Positions 17,256 through 26,035 of a DNA stretch of 33,151 nucleotides are shown one piece after another (position 1 is the stretch's first letter; each line of letters opens with the position of its first letter). Origin of the DNA: Thermoplasmata archaeon (GTDB lineage Archaea; Thermoplasmatota; E2; DHVEG-1); NCBI GenBank assembly GCA_003942085.1, contig DQIQ01000002.1, forward strand, positions 64,898-98,048, read 5' to 3'. The notes beneath the pieces were generated by a model. It saw nothing but the letters and a program-made list of their open reading frames with translations, had not been told where the DNA came from and did not search any database. The translations under genes and the position numbers were made by a program.

Positions 17256-17263
17256 ATTTAAAT
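17256..17263 (-). promoter_or_regulatory. TATA box of the FG-GAP/PKD gene
   Basis: ATTTAAAT lies 37-44 bases upstream of the ATG at 17219, giving a leader of about 15 bases that would just contain the AGGAGAGG site. Confidence 0.5.
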
Positions 17264-17313
17264 GTTTTCTCTGTGATAAAATCAACAAAAAACTATTTTT
17301 CTGAGCAAAGATT

Positions 17314-17841
17314 TCAGATGATTGTAAATGTGTTTACACTCTGATCAACCACTGAAACATACGTATCAAATGTATTAACCAAAGAAGTGTATGTCACGGA
17401 ACATATCGTGTTATTTTTTTCAAAAGGACTTATTTGTGTTGGAGCATGTATGGTTCTTGACCTTCAGAGTATACCATTTCATGTGCGTTGAGACTATTGT
17501 CAATTTTTAGTTCGCTAGAAATAAGTGAAAAATTTTTAAAATAAGTATGAGTGTAACTTTCTATCATTTATTCGACAATTTTTTCCAGCGTTTTATTTGA
17601 GATTATTGGAACTTTTATGGCGAGATTAACTATATAATTATTTTGATCTGGTCATAGAAAATTAACATCGTCTTGAGTGTTTTCATTGGTTGTCCAGCCT
17701 GCCGGCGGGTTCAATCCGAACCCAAATTCTTAGTTTACATATCTCAAGCTATTTTGGTTTACATCTTGTGTGCATCCACTAAATACTATCGCTATAAACA
17801 CAAGCATGAATCCAGTCACCATGCAGTTTTTTCTTTCGCAT
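17314..17841 (-). pseudogene. Decayed lipoprotein gene (PsbP/DcrB-like domain) with four in-frame stops
   Basis: This stretch is missed by ORF calling but reads as one protein of about 175 residues on the minus strand. The signal and lipobox (MVTGFMLVFIAIVFSGCTQD) begin at 17822, or at MRKK from 17841 after a one-base shift in an A6 run. After TAA at 17730 the same frame continues with EFGFGLNPPAGWTTNE; after TGA at 17652 with PDQNNYIVNLAIKVPIISNK; after TAA at 17568 with FSLISSELKIDN and LNAHEMVYSEGQEP; after TAA at 17430 with VLLKK. A single-base change in the A7 run at 17414-17420 restores VTYTSLVNTFDTYVSVVDQS and a final TGA at 17314. The order of motifs (LNPPAGW, then a strand NFTLISS-like, then AHEMVYS, then QVLL, then ITYT-like end) fits my memory of small archaeal lipoproteins with a PsbP/DcrB-like fold. 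Because frame is otherwise kept, inactivation looks recent. Confidence 0.8.
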
Positions 17842-17945
17842 GGTTCTCTGATATATAACAGATTAGGAGTTTTCCTAGTTAAAACTTTTTATTTTCAACT
17901 TCTATTTTTTCCTCTAAAACTGATCTAAGATGTTAGATAGAAAAT

Positions 17946-17973
17946 GCAGTATAAAAAATAAAGAAGAAAGAAG
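17946..17973 (-). terminator. Pyrimidine-rich terminator after the C25 peptidase gene
   Basis: The minus strand just after the stop reads CTTCTTTCTTCTTTATTTTTTA, a T-rich tract expected to end transcription. Confidence 0.4.
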
Positions 17974-17978
17974 GGGTC

Positions 17979-20486
17979 CTAGTACCCCATGAGATGTCGT
18001 AAGATTGGGAACATGTGCGGGAACGTCTCTAGAAGATGCTGAATGAATCCACTGAATGAGAACCGATACTCAAACGGCATTACTATATCCATAGTGCCCC
18101 AGTCGCTTTCATCACCTTGTACATCTTTTGCCTTAATTTTTATCTGATAGGTTCCATCTTGGCTAAAGCTATGTGTAGTTGTCGCCGTTACACCAGAGTG
18201 ATATGGTCCAAGCCAACCGCTCGTCGTGTTATCTCCCCAGTCGATATAATAATAGACATCGTCACCGTTTGCGTCTGTCGTAGAAAATTTATAGAGGTAG
18301 TTTGCCCCGGTTTTTCCCTTTGCCGGACCTGATATGTCCGGAGTGTTTGGCGGGTCGTTCAGCACAATAGTCATCGTCAATGGTTCTGACCAGCCGCTTG
18401 TAGCACTGTTTGTATCCTTTGCCTTTACTTTTACACTATAATTCCCCGTTGCGGACCAGGAATGACTGTCAGATATGGTAAATCCCGACGCGTAAGGCCC
18501 AAGCCATCCGCTTGAGGTTCCATCGCCCCAGTTGAACATATAAAAGATTTGATCACCGTTAGGATCGGTTGTTTTACTTGAGTAGGTATATTCATTGTTT
18601 AGGACTCCATGTACTGGCCCGGTTGGTTTTGATGGTGCGTAGGGTGCATCACTGGTGGTCACAGGACCCATGGTCAAATCCGGGTTGCCGAAAAGTGATC
18701 CCCATTCAAACATTTCCATATATGTACCAGCAGTCCAGAGATTGTTGACATACATCTGTCGTAATGCCCATTGATGAGCTTGACCTTGTGTGTAGTTTCC
18801 TGAGGTACAACAAGTGGTAAAGAAGTAATCAAGCGACTGACTTGACCCGTCCATTGGGTCATTCCAGCCAGGCTGGCCATAGGCAATCTTATTAGAGCCA
18901 AGGAATCCAATAGCGCCTTGTTTTAGCATCGCCTGGCCAATATTCAAATAGTCAGTATCGGAGTTGCTGCACGAATCTGCAAAGATAATCGAAGGATAAT
19001 TGTCATTAAGAGAAAGGCAGGTTGTTTCATCAACAAAAGGCTGAGATGGATAATATTCATACGTTGCTTCAGGTGATCCATGTCCTGCCCAGTCCACGAA
19101 CGCATAAGTTCCTGCAGACCATACTGACTCGACATTATTATAATCCAGGTTGTAGTCACAGGGATATGACGATTGCGCGTCCTCATACAGACGGGTCATC
19201 GTCCAATCAGTCATCCACTCCTGATCGACTTTTGCTTCCATGAGCACTGCGTTATCCGTATCATCCCAGAAGAATGCACCGAGAAGGAGGATGTTTTTCT
19301 TAAATGAATCATCGTTGTTCTGTTCATAGGCAACAGATTTTTCACAAATGCTTTGTACTGTGTCAGGATCGCTCCATGGGATACGACCAACGTTAATTTC
19401 AGTCTCAAAATCAATAGGATCGGAGTTCTCTCCATATTGATGATCTCCATCAACATCCCAGGACTCACTGTCGGGAAGTGAGAGCTCTGCATAGTAGTAA
19501 TCAGTTTCAGGTTCTTGCCAGGTGGTTCGCATAGGTACGTCATCGACATTACCAATGAGACACACATCTAGAATGCCCCATTCTTCCGAGGGGTATTTCT
19601 CAAGGAGAAACGCTCTCATTTTTGCTGAAAGATCATAACCCTCATAATTACTATTAATCCATTCTGTGGTAACCACATTGACATTATGCCCCTTGGCACT
19701 TTCCCAGTCTGCGAGGGATGTCACAGATGAAGTCAACGAATCAAGCGTGATAATCACATAATCATATTGTTCTCTATCTCTAGGACCATCTGGATACCAG
19801 TTCTTCGCTTGGTCATAATTTATAATGATTTCTTGTGCAGTGCGTTCTGTTTGTGGAATATTATCGATCATAATGTTTTTGGAGGATGTTCCTACGGGAA
19901 AAGTATAATGCACAATGACCGTGATATCTTGGTAATACATTAATTTACCAGAAAGCGGGTAGTAAATAAACGGAGAGATTCTCACATCAACAAGGTTATA
20001 TTTCCGATATCCACCTGTTCCAATAACCTCTCCAATCGAAAGTGGATAGGGATTGTTCTGGCCATAGACGGTTTTATAGTTCTCGTCGTAATGGTGTTGA
20101 TCATCTGCATAGCTTGCTGAATTCTCAGAGCCGATGACCCGGGGGAGCGAACTGGGCGGAATCTGGTACAGTCCATGGATGTCGATGCCTTCTTTTGTCT
20201 CAAATACAACATCGCGAACCTTTGCACCTGGAGGTATAGCGATAGAAAATATCTTCGACGGCATATTTGGTTTTCCTGGTATCATTAAACGACCGTAATT
20301 TTCGACTGTTATTTCTTGGCCCACGTTTGTTTCTTTGATCTCATATTTGCCTACAGGAATATTCACCGTAATCGTGCCATCTTCTATAGTAATACCTTGT
20401 TTGCTTTTTATCACTGCATTGGCACTGACCAGTGCACCGCAAATCATCAGCATACATACAAAAATACCTATTATTTTCTTCATCAT
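17979..20486 (-). CDS. Secreted gingipain-like C25 cysteine peptidase with two PKD domains and C-terminal RHLxG tail
   Basis: An 835-residue precursor with a signal peptide (MKKIIGIFVCMLMICGALVSANA), a C25 propeptide-like N-domain (about 35-200: GKPNMPSKIFSIAIPPGAKV, YNLVDVRISPFIYYP) and a C25 catalytic domain (about 240-600). The catalytic pair is visible as His469 in DWAGHGS and Cys506 in FADSCSN, 37 residues apart, close to the spacing in gingipains. Two PKD domains follow (about 625-710 and 720-800, each with NWGDGTSSGWLGPY or DWGDNTTSGWLGPY), then the tail FIQHLLETFPHMFPILRHLMGY ending the chain. It should cleave extracellular protein after prodomain removal; cleavage preference cannot be read. 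The first of two ATGs is chosen because GAGGT lies 8 bases before it. Secreted gingipain-type peptidases are known from sediment Thermoplasmatota. Confidence 0.93.
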   Translation of the reverse strand: MMKKIIGIFVCMLMICGALVSANAVIKSKQGITIEDGTITVNIPVGKYEIKETNVGQEITVENYGRLMIPGKPNMPSKIFSIAIPPGAKVRDVVFETKEGIDIHGLYQIPPSSLPRVIGSENSASYADDQHHYDENYKTVYGQNNPYPLSIGEVIGTGGYRKYNLVDVRISPFIYYPLSGKLMYYQDITVIVHYTFPVGTSSKNIMIDNIPQTERTAQEIIINYDQAKNWYPDGPRDREQYDYVIITLDSLTSSVTSLADWESAKGHNVNVVTTEWINSNYEGYDLSAKMRAFLLEKYPSEEWGILDVCLIGNVDDVPMRTTWQEPETDYYYAELSLPDSESWDVDGDHQYGENSDPIDFETEINVGRIPWSDPDTVQSICEKSVAYEQNNDDSFKKNILLLGAFFWDDTDNAVLMEAKVDQEWMTDWTMTRLYEDAQSSYPCDYNLDYNNVESVWSAGTYAFVDWAGHGSPEATYEYYPSQPFVDETTCLSLNDNYPSIIFADSCSNSDTDYLNIGQAMLKQGAIGFLGSNKIAYGQPGWNDPMDGSSQSLDYFFTTCCTSGNYTQGQAHQWALRQMYVNNLWTAGTYMEMFEWGSLFGNPDLTMGPVTTSDAPYAPSKPTGPVHGVLNNEYTYSSKTTDPNGDQIFYMFNWGDGTSSGWLGPYASGFTISDSHSWSATGNYSVKVKAKDTNSATSGWSEPLTMTIVLNDPPNTPDISGPAKGKTGANYLYKFSTTDANGDDVYYYIDWGDNTTSGWLGPYHSGVTATTTHSFSQDGTYQIKIKAKDVQGDESDWGTMDIVMPFEYRFSFSGFIQHLLETFPHMFPILRHLMGY

Positions 20487-20537
20487 TTATTTCTACCTCA
20501 AACCCAATATTAACAAAAGTTATAGAGGGGGAGCTAG

Positions 20538-20545
20538 TATATAAA
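20538..20545 (-). promoter_or_regulatory. TATA box of the C25 peptidase gene
   Basis: On the minus strand TTTATATA lies about 52-59 bases before the ATG at 20486, predicting a leader of about 27 bases that includes the GAGGT ribosome-binding site. Confidence 0.55.
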
Positions 20546-20761
20546 CCTTCATATAAATTACAGTAAAAAATGAAAAAACAATTATTTTTTACGATTTCAA
20601 ATACAGAAAAAATGAGGAATAATTATGACCGAAAATCTAAAATATTTTTCATAGCTGAAAAAAACTTAAAATTGGTTAAGAAAAAAAGCAGAATAACATT
20701 GTAAATTGATCTGTCTACATCCTAAGAAATGCCTTTAAATGAACGACAAAACAAAAACCTC

Positions 20762-20782
20762 TTTTTAAATATGTATATATAT
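20762..20782 (+). promoter_or_regulatory. Promoter region of the giant repeat protein
   Basis: TTTTTAAAT and then a TATATATATA run occur 40-58 bases before the ATG at 20820. Either can serve as a TATA box; the first gives a leader of about 28 bases containing the GGGGG ribosome-binding site. The remaining divergent region (20546-20761) is AT-rich with nothing recognised. Confidence 0.45.
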
Positions 20783-20819
20783 AACATGCGACATAATGTC
20801 AAATAGTACGGGGGACATT

Positions 20820-23800
20820 ATGAGGAAAAAAAGTATCTCTATACAACTATTTTCTACGCTAGTATTGTGTGTTTTGGTTATCGCTTCGATCACTCAAGCG
20901 GTTATCAACACAAATGTAAGCGACAAGAAAAATATATTTAATAACGGGAGCGAAGGTGTCATACTATCAACAAACATATGGGAGGACACTTTTAGTAATG
21001 AGACAAAAATAGATCCAAGTCCACCAGGGGCTGGTCAGTCAGATAATTATATCGTTTCCGCTGGTCAGGTTTCTATGGCAAATACCTATTCAGCATGGAC
21101 GAATCCAGCCTGGACAAAAATGAAGCCTATTACGATTACCAACACTGCTGGTCAAACGCTTCTCAACACAGTAATCTATTTCAGTATTTCCCATGAATCT
21201 GGAATGCAATCAGCATTTCAGGACATACGATTTAAACATCAGAACAACCCAACCATCTGGTTAAATTATTGGATCGAGCGATACAATGCGACGACTGCGA
21301 ACGTCTGGGTGAAAGTTTCGTCTCTTCCCATGGGAACAAGTACGATGTACCTCTTCTATGGAAATCCCTCAGCGACTAGTCAGAGCAATTATTCTGGGGT
21401 TTTTAGTTGGTCAGCGTTCTGGGCTAACGATGAAAAGACCACAAACCATGCCAACAACGAAGGGACATGGGACCCTGATGTTTCTTATGGGGCTAATGAG
21501 TTTTTGGTTTCATGGGAGGAGGGACAACCATACTGGTTCCCATACTCCTTGGGTTTTAAGCAAGAAATCAGGGCATCGATATATGATGGAGAAGGAAACA
21601 AGTTAGTTGATGACAAACAGGTCTTTAACGATGGTACTCTTTATTTTAGGAACGAAAATCCATCTGCTGATTATGGTGGCGGAAAATACTTTGTCGCCTG
21701 GGAACACTATGCGACAACCGCTAACCCAAGTGTAACGACTGAGGACATCAAAGCAAGAACAGTCGTACGAAATGGCGATCAACTAACGCTCGGGGCTGTC
21801 ATTGATGTCTGTAGTGCAATCGATTGCCAGGCGGATGCCAATGTCCAATTTGACTCAGTAAACAACCGATTTTGTGTTGCCTGGGAAGATGCACGAAATG
21901 GAGAAACGAATTACAACATCTACGGGCGGCTATACGATACCAACGGCAACCCAGTTGGCGGCGAAAAAGGTATTGCTACTGCTACCTATAGCCAATGTGA
22001 AGTATCGGTTGCTTTTGATCCGATTCACGAGCAATATATGATCGTATGGGAGGAGGGAATAACCCCTGATAACGGTCCATTTAGTATAAAAGCAGGAATC
22101 TTTGATGAAAACCTCAATCAAATTGGTAGTACAATTACCATAGCCACCGGCAGCGATGCAGTTGATTATAACTTCCCCTGTGTTGAGTTCTGCCAGCAAA
22201 CCCAGCGTTACCTTGTCACATGGAATAACGATGACCTCAGTACAGGCGACTGGTGGGGAAATCTCTGGGGTAAGATATTTGATTCAGCAGGAAGCGTGGT
22301 CGTCAACACATTTGAGATCAAATCAGGCGAGTACGTTCGAATCGATATCGCTCCTTATCTTTCTTCCTCGTTCTTCATCTCATTCAACAGCAAAGGCGCT
22401 AGTGGATCTGGTTTGATTTGGGGCAAGATACTTTCATCAACTGGAGAGCTTATCGGCGGCGACATTCAGCTATCCGTGAGTCCTTCAGCTCTTGCTGATT
22501 GGGCAAATATCGGTGTCGGCAACAATAAAGTGTTTGCCGGCTGGGAGGATATTCGGATAACGTATCCCTCTCCATGGGATGATATGCCTGATGTATACAG
22601 CAATCTTTTCTCTTCTTCCATAGCAGGATCAAGTGTGACCTATTCGACCGGTGCTGAAAAACAACTTGTGTTGTCCGCTCATGTGACCTCTGTTCAGATT
22701 ATTCCAACGAACTTTCATTCCTGGGATATTTTCAATGCGACCTATATCAATGGTACCATAACATTCGATATCCTTGATGGAACAACCGGTGCCCTGCTTC
22801 TGCAAGGAGTCTTGCCTGGTTGGAATCTTAATGCACACGGCATCATCGCACCGACCGTTCGACTCAAGGCGACGTTTTCCAGAGCAAACCCATCCACTAC
22901 CCCAAAGCTCGATAAATGGAGTGTAAAATGGCAGCTCAATGAGCCGCCAAATGCCCCCAGTAGCCCCAACCCAGCTGATGGTTCAACCGATGTTCCTGTC
23001 ACAACCGATCTGAGCTGGACCGGTGGAGATCCAAACGGAGACCCAGTCACCTATGACGTGTATTTTGGGACAACCAGTCCGCCGTCAAAAATGATCGGCA
23101 ATCAGTCTGCAACTACGTATGATACTGGAACGATGAGTTACGGGACACCCTATTACTGGAAGATAGTTGCCTGGGATAACCATGGAGGCACCACTACAGG
23201 TCCTCTCTGGCATTTCACCACCCACAACGACCCCCCGAACACTCCAAGCAACCCAAACCCGGCAAACGGAGCAACAGGTGTATCTATCGACACTGATCTG
23301 AGTTGGACCGGTGGTGATCCAAACCCTGGCGATACCGTCACCTACGACGTCTACTTTGATGTGACAACCCCCCCAACAACAAAAGTTTCTGCCAATCAAA
23401 CCAGTCTCTTTTATGATACTGGCGCTATGGGCTATAATGTTCATCATTACTGGAAGATCGTTTCTTGGGACAACCATGGTGCTTCAACCTCTGGAATAAT
23501 ATGGGGTTTCACAACAGAAAATAGAGCACCCTATGAACCCACATCTCCATCACCGCCTCAAGGAGCAACCGGTGTGGCCATCACCGCTGATCTGAGTTGG
23601 ACCGGAGGCGACCCTGATGGTGACCCTGTGACCTACAACGTCTATTTTGGAACCAGCAACCCACCACCAAAAGTAGCCAACAATCAGTCTGCTACCACCT
23701 ATGATTTACCAACCCTTTCCTACGGAACGACCTATTACTGGAAGATCGTTTCTTGGGACAACCACGGTGCATCAGCAGCAGGGCTCCTGTGGACGTTCAT

Positions 23801-25916
23801 GACAAACACTCTGCCCTCAGAGCCAAGCAGTCCCAGTCCCGCTAACCATGCGACCGGAGTCGATATTAACACTGATCTGAGCTGGACCGGTGGTGATCCT
23901 GACCCTGGAGACAGCGTCCTGTACGATGTTTACTTCGGCACTGCCAATCCTCCGCCGAAAGTCGCCAGCAACCAGTCTGCAGCCTTATATGATCCCGGAA
24001 CGATGAGCTACCTTGTCACCTATCATTGGAAGATCGTTTCCTGGGACAGTCACGGTGCATCAAAATCAAGCCAACTCTGGGATTTCACCACGACGTTTGT
24101 ACCGAATAATCCTCCGTATATCCCCAGTAATCCCAATCCTCAGAATCACGCAAACAATGTCGGTATCGATAGTGATCTTGGTTGGACTGGTGGAGATCCT
24201 GACCCTGGTGATACCGTCACCTACGACGTCTATTTTGGCTCAACCAACCCCCCGCCGCTCATAAGCCTTGGGCATCCGAATACCAACTATGATCCTGGTA
24301 GCCTCAGTTACAGCACAACCTATTACTGGAAGATCATTTCCTGGGATAACCGCGGTGCATCCACGCCAGGTCCTCTTTGGGATTTCACCACGACTGCTGT
24401 GCCAAATAATCCTCCTTATGTTCCCAATTCTCCTAATCCAACCAACCATGCGATAGGCGTTAACATCAACGCCAATCTCGGCTGGACCAGTGGCGACCCA
24501 GACCCAGGCGACACCGTGCTGTACGATGTCTATTTCGGGACGACCAATACGCCTGCAAAGATAGTCAGCAATCAGTCGGGCACCTTCTATGATCCAGGGA
24601 CAATGAATTACCAAACCGCCTATTACTGGAAGATAGTTGCCTGGGATAACCATGGAGCGTCATCATCAGGCCCTCTCTGGGATTTTACTACAGAAAACGA
24701 GGTAAACAATCCTCCGTATCTACCCTCAGATCCTTTCCCGGTCAATCATGCATCTAGTGTCGACCTCAATGCTGATCTGAGTTGGAACGGAGGCGATCCT
24801 GATCCGGGGGATACGGTAACCTATGACGTGTGCTTCGGAACGACCAATCCGCCCCCCAAAGTCGTGGGTAATCAATCTGGGATGTCCTATGATCCCGGTA
24901 TAATGAACTACCAAGCGACCTATTACTGGAAGATAGTTGCCTGGGACAACCACGATGCATCGACGCAGGGCTCCCTGTGGGATTTCACGACGATAGATGA
25001 GCCGAACGATCCGCCGTATGCACCATCGGGCCCATCACCAGCAGATGGAGCTACAAACGTGGATGTCACGGCAAACCTTGGATGGACCGGTGGCGACCCA
25101 AATGGTGACACCGTCACCTATGATGTGTACTTTGGGACCAGCACACCACCATCAAAAGTAGCATCTAATCAGTCAGCGACGACCTATGAACCCGGTACGC
25201 TGGACTATACAACCACGTATTATTGGAAGATAGTCGCCTGGGATAACCATGGTGTATCAACAGAAGGTTCGATATGGCAGTTTACTACGACCACGGAGCC
25301 GAACAACCCTCCTTATACACCAGCTAATCCCTCGCCAGCAAATGGAGCAACAACTGTTGATGTCAATACAAGCCTCAGCTGGACCGGAGGCGACCCTGAT
25401 TCGGGTGATACCGTCACCTATGATGTCTACTTTGGAACGACGACACTTCCACCACTAATCGTCAGCAACCAGACGAGTTCAACCTATCAACCTTCTCCAC
25501 TAAACGAAAACACGACCTATTATTGGAAGATAGTCGCCTGGGATAACCATGGTTCTTCTGCCGTAGGTGCGGCATGGAGCTTTATCACAGAGACACTCGG
25601 TGATACAACATCACCAATCGTAAAAATCACCAAACCTGAGAAAGCAATTTATATCAAAAATAACAAGGTTCTGTCGTTCATCGCCACCCTTGTTTTCTTC
25701 GCCATCGACGTTGATGTCACCGCCACCGATAACGATTCAGGTGTCTCAAAAGTGGAATTCTACATTGACGATCAATACAAAGCAAACGACACCACTGCGC
25801 CTTACAGATGGACATGGAGCGAAAAAAGCCTGTTCGTTTACACCCTCAAAGTAATCGCGTATGATAACGCAGGACACCGTGCAACCGTAGAGACCAACGT
25901 ATGGAAGTTCTTCTAA
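20820..25916 (+). CDS. Giant secreted protein: DUF2341-like domain, propeller-like region, nine FN3-like repeats, C-terminal Ig-like domain
   Basis: The start ATG 20820 (eight codons after the ORF-track start) has GGGGG 5 bases upstream and gives the signal MRKKSISIQLFSTLVLCVLVIA. The 1,698-residue chain holds a DUF2341-like lectin-type domain (about residues 90-195; MKPITITNT, ESGMQSAFQDIRFKH, TMYLFYGNPSA), a long region of Trp-rich strands (about 200-600; VSWEEG, VAWEHY, VAWEDARNG, IVWEEG, VTWNND, AGWEDIR) that may form a propeller, nine FN3-like repeats (about 707-1590), and a last domain of about 95 residues (VKITKPEKAIYIKN, VEFYIDDQYKAND, TLKVIAYDNAGHRAT) seen at the ends of other archaeal surface proteins. 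It lacks the RHLxG tail of its two neighbours and has no C-terminal helix. It is probably a fibrous adhesin or carbohydrate-binding surface protein. It is divergently transcribed from the C25 peptidase. Confidence 0.85.
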   Translation: MRKKSISIQLFSTLVLCVLVIASITQAVINTNVSDKKNIFNNGSEGVILSTNIWEDTFSNETKIDPSPPGAGQSDNYIVSAGQVSMANTYSAWTNPAWTKMKPITITNTAGQTLLNTVIYFSISHESGMQSAFQDIRFKHQNNPTIWLNYWIERYNATTANVWVKVSSLPMGTSTMYLFYGNPSATSQSNYSGVFSWSAFWANDEKTTNHANNEGTWDPDVSYGANEFLVSWEEGQPYWFPYSLGFKQEIRASIYDGEGNKLVDDKQVFNDGTLYFRNENPSADYGGGKYFVAWEHYATTANPSVTTEDIKARTVVRNGDQLTLGAVIDVCSAIDCQADANVQFDSVNNRFCVAWEDARNGETNYNIYGRLYDTNGNPVGGEKGIATATYSQCEVSVAFDPIHEQYMIVWEEGITPDNGPFSIKAGIFDENLNQIGSTITIATGSDAVDYNFPCVEFCQQTQRYLVTWNNDDLSTGDWWGNLWGKIFDSAGSVVVNTFEIKSGEYVRIDIAPYLSSSFFISFNSKGASGSGLIWGKILSSTGELIGGDIQLSVSPSALADWANIGVGNNKVFAGWEDIRITYPSPWDDMPDVYSNLFSSSIAGSSVTYSTGAEKQLVLSAHVTSVQIIPTNFHSWDIFNATYINGTITFDILDGTTGALLLQGVLPGWNLNAHGIIAPTVRLKATFSRANPSTTPKLDKWSVKWQLNEPPNAPSSPNPADGSTDVPVTTDLSWTGGDPNGDPVTYDVYFGTTSPPSKMIGNQSATTYDTGTMSYGTPYYWKIVAWDNHGGTTTGPLWHFTTHNDPPNTPSNPNPANGATGVSIDTDLSWTGGDPNPGDTVTYDVYFDVTTPPTTKVSANQTSLFYDTGAMGYNVHHYWKIVSWDNHGASTSGIIWGFTTENRAPYEPTSPSPPQGATGVAITADLSWTGGDPDGDPVTYNVYFGTSNPPPKVANNQSATTYDLPTLSYGTTYYWKIVSWDNHGASAAGLLWTFMTNTLPSEPSSPSPANHATGVDINTDLSWTGGDPDPGDSVLYDVYFGTANPPPKVASNQSAALYDPGTMSYLVTYHWKIVSWDSHGASKSSQLWDFTTTFVPNNPPYIPSNPNPQNHANNVGIDSDLGWTGGDPDPGDTVTYDVYFGSTNPPPLISLGHPNTNYDPGSLSYSTTYYWKIISWDNRGASTPGPLWDFTTTAVPNNPPYVPNSPNPTNHAIGVNINANLGWTSGDPDPGDTVLYDVYFGTTNTPAKIVSNQSGTFYDPGTMNYQTAYYWKIVAWDNHGASSSGPLWDFTTENEVNNPPYLPSDPFPVNHASSVDLNADLSWNGGDPDPGDTVTYDVCFGTTNPPPKVVGNQSGMSYDPGIMNYQATYYWKIVAWDNHDASTQGSLWDFTTIDEPNDPPYAPSGPSPADGATNVDVTANLGWTGGDPNGDTVTYDVYFGTSTPPSKVASNQSATTYEPGTLDYTTTYYWKIVAWDNHGVSTEGSIWQFTTTTEPNNPPYTPANPSPANGATTVDVNTSLSWTGGDPDSGDTVTYDVYFGTTTLPPLIVSNQTSSTYQPSPLNENTTYYWKIVAWDNHGSSAVGAAWSFITETLGDTTSPIVKITKPEKAIYIKNNKVLSFIATLVFFAIDVDVTATDNDSGVSKVEFYIDDQYKANDTTAPYRWTWSEKSLFVYTLKVIAYDNAGHRATVETNVWKFF
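22938..25598 (+). repeat. Nine in-frame tandem repeats of about 295 bp encoding FN3-like modules
   Basis: Each unit encodes about 98 residues beginning N-x-P-P-Y/N-x-P, followed by DLSWTGGDP, a TYDVYFGT strand, NQS, and YYWKIVAWDNHG, ending in a WDFTT-like strand. Nine copies are counted. At DNA level, blocks such as the one encoding YYWKIVAWDNHG are almost identical between units, most strikingly between units 8 and 9, so unequal recombination or gene conversion is likely. The PPG-rich linkers (NNPPY) separate the modules. Confidence 0.9.
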
Positions 25917-26035
25917 AAAATGAAGAATGATACCATAACGATGTAGCTAGAAATCTTCACCATTAGCGTTGACTTGGTTACCGCTGAACGAATCAAGATT
26001 CAATGATAATTAAATCCTGATAGGCTTCCTTTCAC

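Noticed and set aside
17673-17858. Plus-strand ORF of 61 residues
   Set aside because: It lies antisense to the decayed lipoprotein gene, which gives a better explanation of the sequence.
24240-24653. Minus-strand ORFs across the FN3 array (several, up to 137 residues)
   Set aside because: Repeated antisense frames created by the repeats themselves; they mirror the coding units.
22938-25598. Repeated DNA considered as a CRISPR or satellite array
   Set aside because: Repeats are about 295 bp, in frame, and encode FN3-like domains; there are no short identical repeats with unique spacers.
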